DNA from: Lactococcus allomyrinae
GTDB lineage: Bacteria > Bacillota > Bacilli > Lactobacillales > Streptococcaceae
Assembly: GCF_003627095.1 (NCBI RefSeq)
Contig: NZ_CP032627.1
Coordinates: 2,631,155 to 2,695,154 of the forward strand
Direction: 5' to 3'
Length of the DNA: 64,000 nucleotides
Position numbers and translations under genes: made by a program. Below the pieces are notes generated by a model, which was not told the DNA's origin, searched no databases, and worked only from the letters and a program-made list of their open reading frames with translations. Positions 1-9,093 of the stretch are shown here, in pieces. Numbering within the stretch: the first letter of the stretch is position 1; each line of letters begins with the position of its first letter.

Positions 1-593
1 ATGCATTAGAAATTCATGTGAATACAGCGCAAGAACTACCAATGGATGAAGGAGATCGAAGTTTCTATTGGTTAGAAAATATTAATGAGGTTGCTACAAG
101 ATTAGAAGTTCCTGTTGTTGTAAAAGAAGTTGGTTTTGGTATTTCTCAGAAAACATTTAGACAACTTTCTGAAACAGCTATTTCAGCAATTAATGTTGGT
201 GGTAATGGCGGGACAAATTTTGCTTGGATTGAACGCAGGCGCGGAAAAAATGGATTTAACATTGATGAATTTGGCCTATCAACAGTGGAAAGCTTGTTTG
301 AGGCAAAATTTGCTGACAATAAAAAACCATTGATTGCGACAGGAGGAATTTCCTGTGCGCAAGATATTCTGAAAAGCTTGATTTTGGGCGCAAAAATGAC
401 AAGTTCAGCCGGTTTCATCCTGTCAGTACTGATGGAATCAGGTTCTGAAGCTGTGGAACAGATGTTGAAAAATTGGAAGCAAGATTTGGAAAAGTTTTGT
501 GTGCTGACAGGTTCGAAATCACTGACAGAGCTTCAAACAGTAGAGTTACTATACTCAACGAACACATTGAATTTCATTCAACAACGAAAATAA
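1..593 (+). CDS. fni: Type 2 isopentenyl-diphosphate isomerase, C-terminal part
   Basis: Interconverts isopentenyl and dimethylallyl diphosphate using FMN and NAD(P)H, the last step of the mevalonate route. The reading frame is open from the window edge (codons in phase from base 3), so the N-terminal part lies outside. Visible family motifs are the glycine-rich NVGGNGGT stretch followed by FAWIE, the FMN phosphate-binding segment PLIATGGIS, and the SSAG segment near the C terminus. It ends with TAA at 591-593. In this family of bacteria the gene usually closes a mevalonate-kinase operon; those neighbours are not visible. Assignment rests on motif recognition. Confidence 0.9.
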   Translation, partial: ALEIHVNTAQELPMDEGDRSFYWLENINEVATRLEVPVVVKEVGFGISQKTFRQLSETAISAINVGGNGGTNFAWIERRRGKNGFNIDEFGLSTVESLFEAKFADNKKPLIATGGISCAQDILKSLILGAKMTSSAGFILSVLMESGSEAVEQMLKNWKQDLEKFCVLTGSKSLTELQTVELLYSTNTLNFIQQRK

Positions 594-711
594 GCAAATT
601 ATTTGGAAATGGAAGCGAAATCAACTATAATGTGAATAGAATTAAAATAAAATGAAGAGCTGAGATTCACAATAGAGTGAACAGTTCCCCATATTTTAAA
701 GGAGAATGACC

Positions 712-1320
712 ATGGCATTTACATTACCTGAACTTCCATACGCACACAATGCGCTTGAACCTTTCTTTGACGAAGAAACAATGCGTCTCCATCATGGAAA
801 ACACCATCAAACTTATGTGAATAATCTTAATGCAGCGATTGAAAAGCATAATGAACTTGATGACAAAACGCTCGAAGAATTGCTTACAAACTTAGACACG
901 ATTCCTGAAGACATTCGTACTGCTGTTCGTAACAATGGTGGTGGTCACTTGAATCACTCAATGTTCTGGGAATGGCTCTCACCAAATGGTGGTGGTGTTG
1001 CAACAGCAGAAATCGGTGATGCGATTACAGCAAAATTTGGTTCATTTGAAGAGTTCAAACTTCAATTTAAGGCAGCTGCAACTGGCCGTTTCGGTTCTGG
1101 TTGGGCATGGCTTGTTGTTAAAGACGGTGAACTTGCGATTACATCAACTGCAAATCAAGATAATCCAATTTCAGAAGGTGCGAAACCAATTTTGGGTCTT
1201 GATGTTTGGGAACATGCATACTATCTCAAATATCACAATGTTCGTCCTGACTACATTGAAGCATTCTTCAACCTTATCAATTGGGATAAAGTGAATGAAC
1301 TTTATGCAGCAGCTAAATAA
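712..1320 (+). CDS. sodA: Manganese superoxide dismutase
   Basis: Cytoplasmic enzyme that converts superoxide to hydrogen peroxide and oxygen. The 202-residue protein has the usual Fe/Mn-SOD length. Metal ligands are visible: His27 in LHHGKHH, a His in [10 protein letters not shown], and the Asp and His of [14 protein letters not shown]. An ATG at 706 is in frame, but AAAGGAG at 698-704 sits only one base from it and seven bases from the ATG at 712, where the canonical [10 protein letters not shown] begins, so 712 is preferred. It is followed at once by a strong hairpin terminator, so it is probably monocistronic. Confidence 0.96.
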   Translation: MAFTLPELPYAHNALEPFFDEETMRLHHGKHHQTYVNNLNAAIEKHNELDDKTLEELLTNLDTIPEDIRTAVRNNGGGHLNHSMFWEWLSPNGGGVATAEIGDAITAKFGSFEEFKLQFKAAATGRFGSGWAWLVVKDGELAITSTANQDNPISEGAKPILGLDVWEHAYYLKYHNVRPDYIEAFFNLINWDKVNELYAAAK

Positions 1321-1324
1321 AGAT

Positions 1325-1360
1325 AAAAAATACTGACAGAATTTCTGTCAGTATTTTTTG
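1325..1360. terminator. Bidirectional terminator between sodA and azoR
   Basis: A hairpin built on CTGACAGAATTTCTGTCAG is flanked by A-runs on the left and T-runs on the right, so it can end transcription of sodA and of the converging azoreductase gene. The same 19-bp core recurs near 22892. Confidence 0.9.
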
Positions 1361-1372
1361 TTTTGTCAATAA

Positions 1373-2032
1373 TCATTTATCATAGAGACGCTTAAATGTA
1401 ACGTCCAAATCATAACTAGCCCGCTCTAAAATCTCCTGTGCTGACAGAAAAGCAGTACCCTCTGCACGAACGATATCAAAAGAGTTATAACCCATTATCT
1501 CAGAAAAAATCGTTTTGAGGTACTGCGGTGCAAAGTCAAGATGTCGATAAAAGTCGTTGTTGGTATAGATGGAACCACTAGCAAAAAGAAGTAGAGCGCG
1601 GTAGTCGTTAGTCATTAGACCAACCGAAACTTTGCCATTTGAGAGTGGCGTATCCAGATAACGAAAGGTTTCGCGTGCAATCATGAGATTGTCAATATAG
1701 TTTTTCATGCGTGAAGTCACATTGAAATTATGCAAAGGAGAAACTAGCACCAAGCGATGGTGTGCTTTGAGTTGTGTGAGCAGAGTTTCTGACTGTTTAG
1801 CAAGCGCTATTTCTTGCTCAGTGAGTGGCTCTTTTGTTGCTTGTTTGTTCCAAAGAGTTAGGAGATTTCCTTCTTCAATACGAGGAATATCAGTTTCGTA
1901 AAGATTGAGAACGGTCAAATCTTGCTCAGAAAAGTTTTCGAAAAATTTCTTTTCAAATAAGTCTTGAAGCTGGTTTGAAAAATGACTGTGATTTTCAAAA
2001 TCAGGATGGGCATTAATCAATAAAGTTTTCAT
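1373..2032 (-). CDS. azoR: FMN-dependent NADH azoreductase / quinone reductase family
   Basis: A flavodoxin-fold NAD(P)H oxidoreductase of the AzoR/AcpD family that reduces azo compounds and quinones with bound FMN. The 219-residue protein starts with KTLLINAHP, where the family has its FMN-phosphate loop, and contains SPLHNFNVTSRMKNYIDNLM, matching the conserved P-x-(Y/H)-NF-x-(I/V)-x-S-x-(L/M)-K-x-(W/Y)-ID motif. AGAGGA precedes the ATG on the minus strand. It is divergent from a WYL-domain regulator, which makes control by that regulator plausible. The exact substrate cannot be told from sequence. Confidence 0.8.
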   Translation of the reverse strand: MKTLLINAHPDFENHSHFSNQLQDLFEKKFFENFSEQDLTVLNLYETDIPRIEEGNLLTLWNKQATKEPLTEQEIALAKQSETLLTQLKAHHRLVLVSPLHNFNVTSRMKNYIDNLMIARETFRYLDTPLSNGKVSVGLMTNDYRALLLFASGSIYTNNDFYRHLDFAPQYLKTIFSEIMGYNSFDIVRAEGTAFLSAQEILERASYDLDVTFKRLYDK

Positions 2033-2079
2033 CTAAAAAATCCTCTTTTCTTGTGATAAAATAAGTATAACTCTTAAAG

Positions 2080-2096
2080 GTGCCAAAATAAGGCAC
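2080..2096. promoter_or_regulatory. Inverted repeat between azoR and WYL regulator
   Basis: GTGCC-AAAATAA-GGCAC lies in the divergent intergenic region, 48 bp upstream of the azoR start. It is a candidate operator for the adjacent regulator; no factor is assigned from sequence. Confidence 0.4.
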
Positions 2097-2263
2097 TAAT
2101 AAAATGAAAGAGAAAATTTTGAAGGGAGCTTCGTTTGTTCCCCTTGAAGTCATGAAAAAGATCCTCTGTTGTCCATTCTTACTTCATTGCTAAAGCGATT
2201 AGTCGAATGATAACTGAAACTTGGGTTTTTCATAACTTCAAAACAGTCGAACTCACATTTTGT

Positions 2264-3196
2264 ATGAAAAAAGCAGAACGTCTTAACCAAGAACTTATTT
2301 TTTTGAGCAATAAACACAGCTTTCAGCTCAAAGATTTAATGAATGAATTTCATATTTCCAAGCGCACGGCGCTCAGAGATGTAGAGGAGTTAGAGCGCAT
2401 TGGATTACCGCTTTACACTGAGAGTGGACGTTATGGTGGTTATCGTCTGCTTAATCAAAAATTATGGATACCTGTCTATTTTAGCGATGAAGAGGTAGAG
2501 GCAATCTTTTTTGCACTTAATGCCTTGAAACTCCTGTCCAGTACACCTTTTGAAAGGTCTTATCCTCATATCAGGCAAAAACTTTTGGCGACTTTACCGA
2601 AGAGCCAACAAGAAAATCTTGAACGATTGCTTGGAGTTGTTCATTATTATGGTGTAGCTCCAGTCAAACATCCAGCCTATCTATCGCTGATTTTGCGGGC
2701 TATTTTGGAAGAAAAAGTGCTCCACATGATTTATCACCAGCACGGAAGAGAAATTGTTGACCTGCAAATTTATGAACTATTTTATCGGGATGGGATTTGG
2801 TTTTGTAGCGCCTATGAGATGAATCAAGGGAAATGGGGGACTTATCGTTGTGATGATATGGCAGATTGTGAGTGGGCTGAGGGTTTTCAGACTTACTCAC
2901 TTGCAGAGTTGAAAGATTTTCAAGAGAAATATGAAAACAACTATCACAACATCCCTTTTCGGTGTCGCTTGACAGAGTTTGGCCGAGAGTTATTCTTAAA
3001 GCATCATTATCCTAATATGTTTTTGGAAGAAAGAGAGGGGATTAGCTATCTCACGGGTGGATACAATGTGGAGGAACTTGATTACATGACGCACTATCTC
3101 TGTTCTTATGGTCAACATCTAGTCATCGAATTTCCCGAAAATCTAAAGGCAAGTTATCTGGAACAACTCCGAAAAATGCAGACATTGCAACAATAA
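2264..3196 (+). CDS. YafY-type HTH/WYL transcriptional regulator
   Basis: DNA-binding regulator with an N-terminal HTH_11 domain (about residues 5-60; helix-turn-helix around LKDLMNEFHISKRTALRDVEEL) and a C-terminal WYL ligand-sensing domain (about 140-300). WYL proteins often sense nucleic acids or small metabolites. The frame opens at 2207, but the family begins MKKAERLNQ, encoded at 2264, and the upstream extension lacks a Shine-Dalgarno sequence and family resemblance. Neither start has a strong ribosome site. It is divergent from azoR, its likeliest target. Length of 310 residues is normal for the family. Confidence 0.8.
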   Translation: MKKAERLNQELIFLSNKHSFQLKDLMNEFHISKRTALRDVEELERIGLPLYTESGRYGGYRLLNQKLWIPVYFSDEEVEAIFFALNALKLLSSTPFERSYPHIRQKLLATLPKSQQENLERLLGVVHYYGVAPVKHPAYLSLILRAILEEKVLHMIYHQHGREIVDLQIYELFYRDGIWFCSAYEMNQGKWGTYRCDDMADCEWAEGFQTYSLAELKDFQEKYENNYHNIPFRCRLTEFGRELFLKHHYPNMFLEEREGISYLTGGYNVEELDYMTHYLCSYGQHLVIEFPENLKASYLEQLRKMQTLQQ

Positions 3197-3291
3197 AAAC
3201 AAGTATCTTAAAAGTTTATTTTCTGTTATAATAGGTTGAAGTCCCTTCCATGGATAAAATAAGGCATAAAGCCGATGAATGAAAGAAAAAA

Positions 3292-4632
3292 ATGAATTTT
3301 ACAGACTTTAATTTTAAAAAAGAAATCAATCAAACATTGGAAAGCATTAATTTTCAAAAACCGACAGAAGTACAGGAAAAATTAATTCCGATTGTGCTTT
3401 CTGGACGTGACCTTGTAGGTGAATCAAAGACAGGTTCAGGAAAAACGCATACTTTCTTGCTTCCAATTTTTCAAAATTTAGACGTGACATTAAACGAAGT
3501 TCAGGCAGTCATTACAGCACCATCAAGAGAACTTGCAACTCAAATTTATAAAGCAGCTCAAGAATTTGTAAAAATCAATCCATCAATTCGAGTATCAAAC
3601 TTCGTGGGCGGGACAGACAAAGCTAGACAAATCAAGAAATTAGAAAATGGTCAGCCACATATTGTTATTGGTACACCTGGACGAATTCATGACCTTATCA
3701 AGTCTGGAGCTTTGATTGTCTATACAGCAAATACTTTTGTCGTGGACGAAGCAGATATGACGCTTGATATGGGCTTTTTATCAGATGTTGATAATATTGC
3801 ATCAGCCTTTGGCAAGAAGGTTCAAATGCTAGTTTTCTCAGCAACAATTCCTCAAAAATTACAACCTTTTCTTAAAAAATATTTGCATAATCCAGTGATG
3901 CAAACGATTGCAAATAAAACAGTGATTTCAGATACTATTGAGAACTGGCTTATTTCAACAAAAGGAGCCTCTCATAATCAACTTTTGTTACAAATTTCCC
4001 AAGCGATTAATCCTTATATGGCAATGATTTTTGCCAATACGAAAGGTCGGGTTGATGATATTCATCATTTCCTAGTGAGCAATGGACTTAAAGTGGCAAA
4101 AATTCATGGTGATATTCCTCCACGGGAACGCAAACGTATCATGAATAGTATCAAAAATCTTGATTATCAATATGTTGTTGCAACGGATATTGCAGCGCGT
4201 GGTATTGATATCGAAGGAGTCAGTCATATCATCAATGATGAGATTCCAAAAGATCTTACTTTCTTCGTGCACCGTGTTGGACGTTCAGGACGTAATGGAC
4301 TGACAGGAACAGCGATTACTCTATACAGTCCATCCGATGATTCAGCGATTCGTGAAATAGAAAAAATGGGTGTCACTTTCCAACCTAAAGCCGTAAAAAA
4401 CGGTGAGATTGTTGACAGTTATGACCGTGACCGCCGTGAAAAGCGTGAGAAAAAACGGGACGAAATCTCGTTGGCTACCAGAGGTGCATTAGCCAAAGGT
4501 AAAAAGAAAGTTAAGCCTGGCTACAAAAGAGCTATCAAATGGCAAATCGAAGAAGAAAATAAGAAAAAACGTCGTGCAGAACGTAATAAAAATGCACGTA
4601 AACAACGTGAAGGTCGTAAACAAAGTTTTTAA
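3292..4632 (+). CDS. DEAD-box ATP-dependent RNA helicase
   Basis: RNA helicase used in ribosome assembly, mRNA turnover or cold adaptation. All core motifs are visible: a Q-motif region (FQKPTEVQ), Walker A ESKTGSGKT, PSRELAT, VVDEAD, SAT, and in the second RecA-like domain ARGIDIEG and HRVGRSGR. After about residue 370 comes a Lys/Arg-rich tail, typical of CshB-type enzymes and probably an RNA contact. The 446-residue length fits CshB/DeaD-like proteins of Firmicutes; I do not give a symbol because the CshA/CshB distinction needs alignment. It seems to be transcribed alone. Confidence 0.92.
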   Translation: MNFTDFNFKKEINQTLESINFQKPTEVQEKLIPIVLSGRDLVGESKTGSGKTHTFLLPIFQNLDVTLNEVQAVITAPSRELATQIYKAAQEFVKINPSIRVSNFVGGTDKARQIKKLENGQPHIVIGTPGRIHDLIKSGALIVYTANTFVVDEADMTLDMGFLSDVDNIASAFGKKVQMLVFSATIPQKLQPFLKKYLHNPVMQTIANKTVISDTIENWLISTKGASHNQLLLQISQAINPYMAMIFANTKGRVDDIHHFLVSNGLKVAKIHGDIPPRERKRIMNSIKNLDYQYVVATDIAARGIDIEGVSHIINDEIPKDLTFFVHRVGRSGRNGLTGTAITLYSPSDDSAIREIEKMGVTFQPKAVKNGEIVDSYDRDRREKREKKRDEISLATRGALAKGKKKVKPGYKRAIKWQIEEENKKKRRAERNKNARKQREGRKQSF

Positions 4633-4640
4633 CCCATCAA

Positions 4641-4910
4641 ATGGAGGAATTAGCAGCACTATCTCCGCTTTACTGCACTGTCGATTCTAGCTATGGCACG
4701 AGAGAAGTGCCTAGTCCGAAGTCGCAACTCGCGACGTGCTTTGCACGTCGTTCTACGAACGTTCTCATTCATATACAAGCAGAGCTTGCAACGGTAGATG
4801 CAAAGCGATAAGGCAAAATGGCATTCTACTGCCTTAGGCTTTTGTGCTTTATTGCTTGGTCGTCATACCTAGAGGTTGTACTCTAACATTGGTAGAGGGA
4901 GAAAGAGCTA
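4641..4910. repeat. Intergenic hairpin-rich repeat, copy 1
   Basis: The 305-bp gap after the helicase has no credible gene. It carries words shared with other gaps of this window (ATCTCCGCTTTACTGCACTGTC, followed by small hairpins such as CGACGTGC-TTT-GCACGTCG). It is less AT-rich than ordinary intergenic DNA here and looks like a degenerate member of a repeat family. Confidence 0.55.
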
Positions 4911-4937
4911 TTATCAATAAAGTAATCACTTTAATTT

Positions 4938-5534
4938 ATGATGAAAAAAATATTAAAAATTTTAGTTGTTGTCATTAGTTTAGGGATTATCTATGCAGTG
5001 GTTTGTTTCGGATTAGTGCTGACAAAAATCAATACTCGTCCGTCAGTGCTGACAGGATATCAGACCATTCTAATCTTAGGAAGCAAAATTGATGGAAACG
5101 ACTTACAACATTCTAAACCAGCTCAGATGACTAGAGATCGATTAGATGCAGGGATAAAGCTAGCAAAACTTAATCCGGAAGCTAAAATCATTGTTACAGG
5201 TTATAAAGCTTCAAGTGAAAATGTCAATGAGTCTGCTGGTATGGCAAAGTATTTGGAAGATAATTCTGTCAGTGCTGACAGAATCATAAAAGAGCCAAAA
5301 GCACGTAATACCTACGAAAATTTACGCTATTCAAGTCATTATTTTAAAGGTAAAGTTATCTTAGTGACCAGCGATTTTCATTTAGAACGAAGTTTAGTTT
5401 TAGCTGAAAAACAACATTTGATTCATGTTTCAGGATTTGCCGCAAAGACGACATTAAAAAATAAGTTGGAGATTTTAAGTGCTTATTTTCATGAAACGTT
5501 AGGACTAGGTCGAGCTTTGATTTTTGGTCATTAA
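4938..5534 (+). CDS. DUF218 (YdcF/SanA/ElyC-like) membrane-anchored protein
   Basis: A 198-residue protein with one N-terminal membrane segment (about residues 4-28) followed by a DUF218 domain. Motifs typical of that fold are ILGSKIDG, MTRDRLDAGIKLAKLNPEAKIIVTGYK, EPKARNTYENLRYS and VTSDFHLERS. DUF218 proteins such as SanA and ElyC are linked to envelope integrity and peptidoglycan precursor balance, but the reaction is not established. Two ATGs (4938, 4941) are adjacent and neither has a clear ribosome site. The coding sequence holds a CTGTCAGTGCTGACAG palindrome near 5267, encoding SVSADR. Confidence 0.75.
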   Translation: MMKKILKILVVVISLGIIYAVVCFGLVLTKINTRPSVLTGYQTILILGSKIDGNDLQHSKPAQMTRDRLDAGIKLAKLNPEAKIIVTGYKASSENVNESAGMAKYLEDNSVSADRIIKEPKARNTYENLRYSSHYFKGKVILVTSDFHLERSLVLAEKQHLIHVSGFAAKTTLKNKLEILSAYFHETLGLGRALIFGH

Positions 5535-5596
5535 CATGAGCTAACTTACTTAATAAGTATTATTTAATTTCATATATTCTACACGAGAGGAAAAAT

Positions 5597-6346
5597 ATGT
5601 TTCAGCCTGAACAAATAAGTAAATTAAACGATCTCGAAACGCTTGTATTTGATTTTATTATTAAATCACCTGAACAAGTACAGCAGATGACTATTCGAGA
5701 TTTAGCAAATCATGTTCATGTTTCAACTTCGACAATTGTTCGTCTTTGTACTAAGCTTGGCTTTGAAGGTTGGGCAGATTTAAAATTTTATCTAAAAAAT
5801 CAGACGCGTGAGAAAACACCAGAGGAACAGCATTACGATAATATGCTTGAGTTCAATATGTTTCTCAGGAGAATGAATACAGATGCTTACCAATCTCGAT
5901 TAAACAAAGCCGCACAAATGATTTCAGAAGCGGACTATACTGTATTTTTAGGATTAGGCACGTCAGGATCTTTGAGCGATTATGCAACAAAATATTTTGT
6001 TAATACAGGACTTAGGAGCTTTGTGATAACAGACCCATTTCAAGCGATTCAAGTAAAAGGGATTGGAAATATTGTAGCGGTTATTTTGTCCGTATCTGGT
6101 GAAACAGAGCAAGTAGTTAACAAAGAACTCGAATTTAAAGCGAGCGGAGCAAAAATTATTTCAATCACAAATCATGAAGATTGTACGGTCGCTAAATTAG
6201 CAGACCATCAACTTTCATACCATTTGATTAATGAATGGTCGAAACAATATCCTCTGGGTAATCTAACGACTCAACTTCCTGTATTAGCGATATTAGAGAT
6301 TCTTGCTCATAAATCAATTGACTATCTTGTTAATAAAGACAAATAA
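5597..6346 (+). CDS. RpiR/MurR-family regulator with SIS domain
   Basis: Transcription factor with an N-terminal RpiR helix-turn-helix (about residues 1-80; MTIRDLANHVHVSTSTIVRLCTKLGFEGW) and a C-terminal SIS phosphosugar-binding domain (about 105-240; GLGTSGSLSDYATKYF, ILSVSGETEQVV). RpiR proteins sense sugar phosphates and control nearby catabolic genes. It lies just upstream of ptcB, so control of the PTS cluster is plausible. GAGAGG precedes the ATG. A second RpiR gene lies 1.6 kb downstream. A terminator follows the stop, so it is not cotranscribed with ptcB by default. Confidence 0.88.
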   Translation: MFQPEQISKLNDLETLVFDFIIKSPEQVQQMTIRDLANHVHVSTSTIVRLCTKLGFEGWADLKFYLKNQTREKTPEEQHYDNMLEFNMFLRRMNTDAYQSRLNKAAQMISEADYTVFLGLGTSGSLSDYATKYFVNTGLRSFVITDPFQAIQVKGIGNIVAVILSVSGETEQVVNKELEFKASGAKIISITNHEDCTVAKLADHQLSYHLINEWSKQYPLGNLTTQLPVLAILEILAHKSIDYLVNKDK

Positions 6347-6401
6347 GTATTTGAATTGTAGCAGTAAAATTCTGTTTCAAAATTAGAAACATATTTTAAG
6401 A

Positions 6402-6430
6402 AAATTTCTGCTTTATGCAGGAATTTTTTT
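6402..6430 (+). terminator. Rho-independent terminator after RpiR gene
   Basis: AAATTTCTGC and GCAGGAATTT form a 10-bp stem with a 5-nt loop followed by a T-run. Confidence 0.85.
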
Positions 6431-6528
6431 TGCAAAAATGTGAAAAAGCTTAAAAGAATAAGAATTCTGAAGGATCATATTTTGTTTTTTTATTGGTTGA
6501 ATTCCTAGTTTAATCAATTAGGTAACGC

Positions 6529-6573
6529 TTGCATTTCTAAAATGAAAACGTTATAATAATTTCATGGAAACGT
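6529..6573 (+). promoter_or_regulatory. ptcB promoter with overlapping cre site
   Basis: TTGCAT at 6529-6534 and TATAAT at 6552-6557 are separated by 17 bp. TGAAAACGTTATAA at 6543-6556 matches the CcpA cre consensus at 13 of 14 positions and overlaps the -10 box, which predicts glucose repression. A second GAAACGTT-type word follows around 6566-6573. Confidence 0.75.
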
Positions 6574-6606
6574 TAATATGAAACGTTAAGAAAAGGAGAA
6601 ATAATT

Positions 6607-6933
6607 ATGGCAGAAAAAGTTATCGCACTCGCATGTGCCGCTGGTATGTCTACTTCATTGTTGGTTTCTAAAATGCAAAAAGCAGCAGCAGAGGGAGGAA
6701 AAGATTACGAAATTTTCGCTAAATCAACTGCAGATATTGATAATATGCTCGCTGGAACAGGTTCGCCAAAACCAGATGTATTGTTGTTAGGACCACAAGT
6801 TGCATTCATGAAGGGTGAAGTTGCCAAAAAAGCAGAAGCTGCAGGTGTTCCTATGGACGTTATCAAAATGCAAGACTACGGTATGATGCGTGGAGATAAG
6901 GTTCTTGCAGCAGCAGAAGCAATTATGAAATAG
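6607..6933 (+). CDS. ptcB: PTS cellobiose/glucose-type EIIB component
   Basis: Cytoplasmic EIIB subunit of the lactose/cellobiose PTS family. It passes phosphate from EIIA to the incoming sugar through a cysteine, here Cys10 in IALACAAGMSTS. The 108-residue length is normal. In lactococci PtcBA serves cellobiose and also glucose, galactose and lactose uptake through different EIIC partners (known for the family). GGAG precedes the ATG. It is separated from ptcA by 326 bp, an unusually wide gap for two subunits of one enzyme. Confidence 0.92.
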   Translation: MAEKVIALACAAGMSTSLLVSKMQKAAAEGGKDYEIFAKSTADIDNMLAGTGSPKPDVLLLGPQVAFMKGEVAKKAEAAGVPMDVIKMQDYGMMRGDKVLAAAEAIMK

Positions 6934-7259
6934 GATTCAATTTAACAGTTAAAAGTGAGGAGCGTTAAGCTCCTTTGCTATATCTTGGGTTTTGTAATTT
7001 GTTTTGACTTTTGAAACAAAAAATCCAAGTGATATACAATCAAAAATGAGCGATTTATTGCAGATATTCTGTAATGGATTGACTAAAATGTAGCAAATAA
7101 TAAAGTTTTGAGCGTCTGAAGTTGTGGAGAACCTAATACCAAAATATTAGTGTCTGAATTCTAAACATGATATCTTAAATAACGAAAGTATAAGAATAGG
7201 AGTCAAGTTGAGATTTTATAATTTCAAAATAAGCGCTCTCACATTTTAAAGGAGAAATT
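6934..7259. other. ptcB–ptcA spacer
   Basis: No credible gene lies in these 326 bp. A short hairpin (AGGAGC-GTTAA-GCTCCT) at 6958-6975 follows ptcB and is only weakly terminator-like, since its T-run is broken. The segment ends in CTCACATTTTAAAGGAG, a word that recurs before other genes in the window. Confidence 0.6.
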
Positions 7260-7610
7260 ATGAGTGATAAATACGAAAATCCAACCAGTGATGAATACAT
7301 GGGAGTAGTAATGGGAATTATCATGAGTGGTGGTAATGCCAAAGGGTTGGCTTTTCAAGCGATTCAACAAGCTAAAGATGGTGATTTTGAAGCAGCTGAA
7401 AATTCATTGAACGATGCAGGAGAACAACTTCGCGAAGCTCATGATGTCCAGACAGACCTTTTGACACGTTTAGCTCAAGGGGAAAAAATTGGTTGGAATC
7501 TTTATATGGTTCATGCTCAGGACCATTTGATGAATGCGATTACTTTTAAAGACCTTGCGGTTGAAGTGGTTAACCAAGAAAAACGCATCCAAGCCTTGGA
7601 AAATAAATAA
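7260..7610 (+). CDS. ptcA: PTS cellobiose/glucose-type EIIA component
   Basis: EIIA of the lactose/cellobiose PTS family, which takes phosphate from HPr-His and hands it to PtcB. The phosphorylated histidine is most likely in YMVHAQDHLMNA (about residues 81-92), the canonical family motif. The 116-residue all-helical protein has the usual length. AAAGGAG gives a strong ribosome site. A terminator follows, so ptcBA is separated from the downstream regulator. Confidence 0.93.
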   Translation: MSDKYENPTSDEYMGVVMGIIMSGGNAKGLAFQAIQQAKDGDFEAAENSLNDAGEQLREAHDVQTDLLTRLAQGEKIGWNLYMVHAQDHLMNAITFKDLAVEVVNQEKRIQALENK

Positions 7611-7615
7611 TTCTT

Positions 7616-7642
7616 AAAAGTTGCGTCTAACGCAGCTTTTTT
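7616..7642 (+). terminator. Terminator after ptcA
   Basis: AAAAGTTGCGT-CTA-ACGCAGCTTTT forms an 11-bp stem with one GU pair, followed by T residues. Confidence 0.88.
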
Positions 7643-7643
7643 A

Positions 7644-7850
7644 TACTAGCTCTACTTAAAATCCAAAAGGATATTATATCACAACTATTCATACGCCAGT
7701 ATCCATTCAATCTATCTCGCTGCCCATGATAAAGTACCTAGTTGTTAAAGCAGCAAGGCGAATTTGTTCGATATATGAGTCGCAATCGCAATCTGCTGGA
7801 GCAATAATCTAAGAAAGGACTCGCTCATACTCATAAGGTGAAGGAGCTAA
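7644..7850. repeat. Intergenic hairpin-rich repeat, copy 2
   Basis: It begins with ACTAGCTCTACTTAAAATCC, followed by AAAAGGATATTATATC and GTATCCATTCAATCT, then TTAAAGCAGCAAGGCGAA. This is the same order of words as the copy near 11985. It fills most of the 368-bp gap before the second RpiR gene; no gene is seen. Confidence 0.65.
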
Positions 7851-7978
7851 CGTTAAATGATTAATATATCATTAATTATAGTTTTCGAGATGAGATAAAT
7901 TGTTAGTGTGAAAAAATTTTTATCTTGTTTTTAAATAATTTATAGTAAATTTTATTCAAATCATAAAAGGAGGAAAAT

Positions 7979-8707
7979 ATGAGTTTTTTTGGGAATGTTG
8001 ATTTTCAAAAACTAACCTACACCGAGCGTATAATTTATAGTTACCTACGTGATAATGTTGATAAAATTCCATACTTGCACGTTCGAGACGTTGCATCGGA
8101 AGCTCATGCTGGAACTTCTAGTGTTATGCGGTTAGTACATAAGATGGGTTATAATTCTTATACTGAATTTAAAGAGTATGTGACTAAGAAAAAACAGCTT
8201 GAAGAAGTAGAACCTAGTGCCTCAACACAATTTTCTTTAGATATTTTTCCAGAAAACTTCGAGCAACGTTTGGGTGAATTAGCACATCGAATCATAGAGA
8301 GCGATAATATTATATTTACAGGAGTAGGCTCCAGTGGTCTGATTTGTGACTATGCAGCCAGAAGACTCGCAGGAGTTGGAATTAATACTTTTTCATTTAG
8401 TGATGTGACTTATCCTATCACTTCAAAACTTCGTAACACGACAAATACATTAGTGATTGCATTATCTATTTCAGGAGAAACTAATGAGGTTATTGAGGTA
8501 TTAAACAGTTTACGACCAAATAAAGATGTCTATATCTCGTGCATTACGCCAAAACTAAGTTCAACTATTGCCGAGCTGAGTGATTTTGTGCTTAATTATC
8601 GTGTCACTGAGCGTAGAATTAATACACATTATGATTTGACAAGTCAGCTCCCAACGGTATATCTTGCTGAAAGACTTACTGATTTGGTATATGAATTATC
8701 CGAGTAA
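7979..8707 (+). CDS. RpiR-family regulator of the ptc cluster
   Basis: 242-residue RpiR-type transcription factor: helix-turn-helix at about residues 1-75 (LHVRDVASEAHAGTSSVMRLVHKMGYNSY) and SIS domain at about 100-235 (GVGSSGLICDYAARRL, ALSISGETNEV). Its place between ptcA and ptcC corresponds to the regulator found in lactococcal ptcBA–regulator–ptcC–bglA clusters. It differs substantially from the RpiR gene at 5597, so the two are not recent duplicates. AAAGGAGG gives a strong ribosome site. A terminator follows directly. Confidence 0.87.
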   Translation: MSFFGNVDFQKLTYTERIIYSYLRDNVDKIPYLHVRDVASEAHAGTSSVMRLVHKMGYNSYTEFKEYVTKKKQLEEVEPSASTQFSLDIFPENFEQRLGELAHRIIESDNIIFTGVGSSGLICDYAARRLAGVGINTFSFSDVTYPITSKLRNTTNTLVIALSISGETNEVIEVLNSLRPNKDVYISCITPKLSSTIAELSDFVLNYRVTERRINTHYDLTSQLPTVYLAERLTDLVYELSE

Positions 8708-8728
8708 AAGCCAAGCATGGCTTTTTCA
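8706..8728 (+). terminator. Terminator after second RpiR gene
   Basis: AAAAGCCA-AGCA-TGGCTTTTT hairpin with T-run. Confidence 0.85.
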
Positions 8729-8945
8729 TTTTGGCTAATAAGCTAGCAATAATTTGTAGAAAAATTGAATGAAACGAGGATTTTAGTAAAAATATCTGTT
8801 CCAAAAACTTAGAATCATAAAACAAAATAACATTAAAAATAGATGACAAAAATAACACAAAGTTCTAAGAAGGCGAGTTTAAGAATAGTTTAAGATGACA
8901 TTTTTTGGTACAAGATAATTCAAGTTTGGTACGAAACCTAATTGA

Positions 8946-9004
8946 TGAAAACGCTTTGAATTTAATGGGAAACACTTGATAAGAAAGCGTTTTAATAATA
9001 CAAT
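8946..9004 (+). promoter_or_regulatory. ptcC promoter with two cre-like sites
   Basis: TTGATA at 8976-8981 and TACAAT at 8999-9004 have a 17-bp spacer. TGAAAACGCTTTGA at 8946-8959 matches cre at 13 of 14 positions, and AGAAAGCGTTTTAA at 8982-8995 fills the spacer with about 12 of 14. Strong carbon catabolite repression is expected. The remainder of the 386-bp gap before ptcC shows no gene. Confidence 0.75.
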
Positions 9005-9093
9005 GAAGATGTGAAAAATATGAGTGGAATATAAATATTGTTTGCTGGACAAGATTTATAGACCATTTAAAAGTAAAGGAGACTGTTCTAATA

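Noticed and set aside
2104..2193. 29-codon open frame between azoR and the WYL gene
   Set aside because: No ribosome site and no recognisable product; chance frame in the divergent gap.
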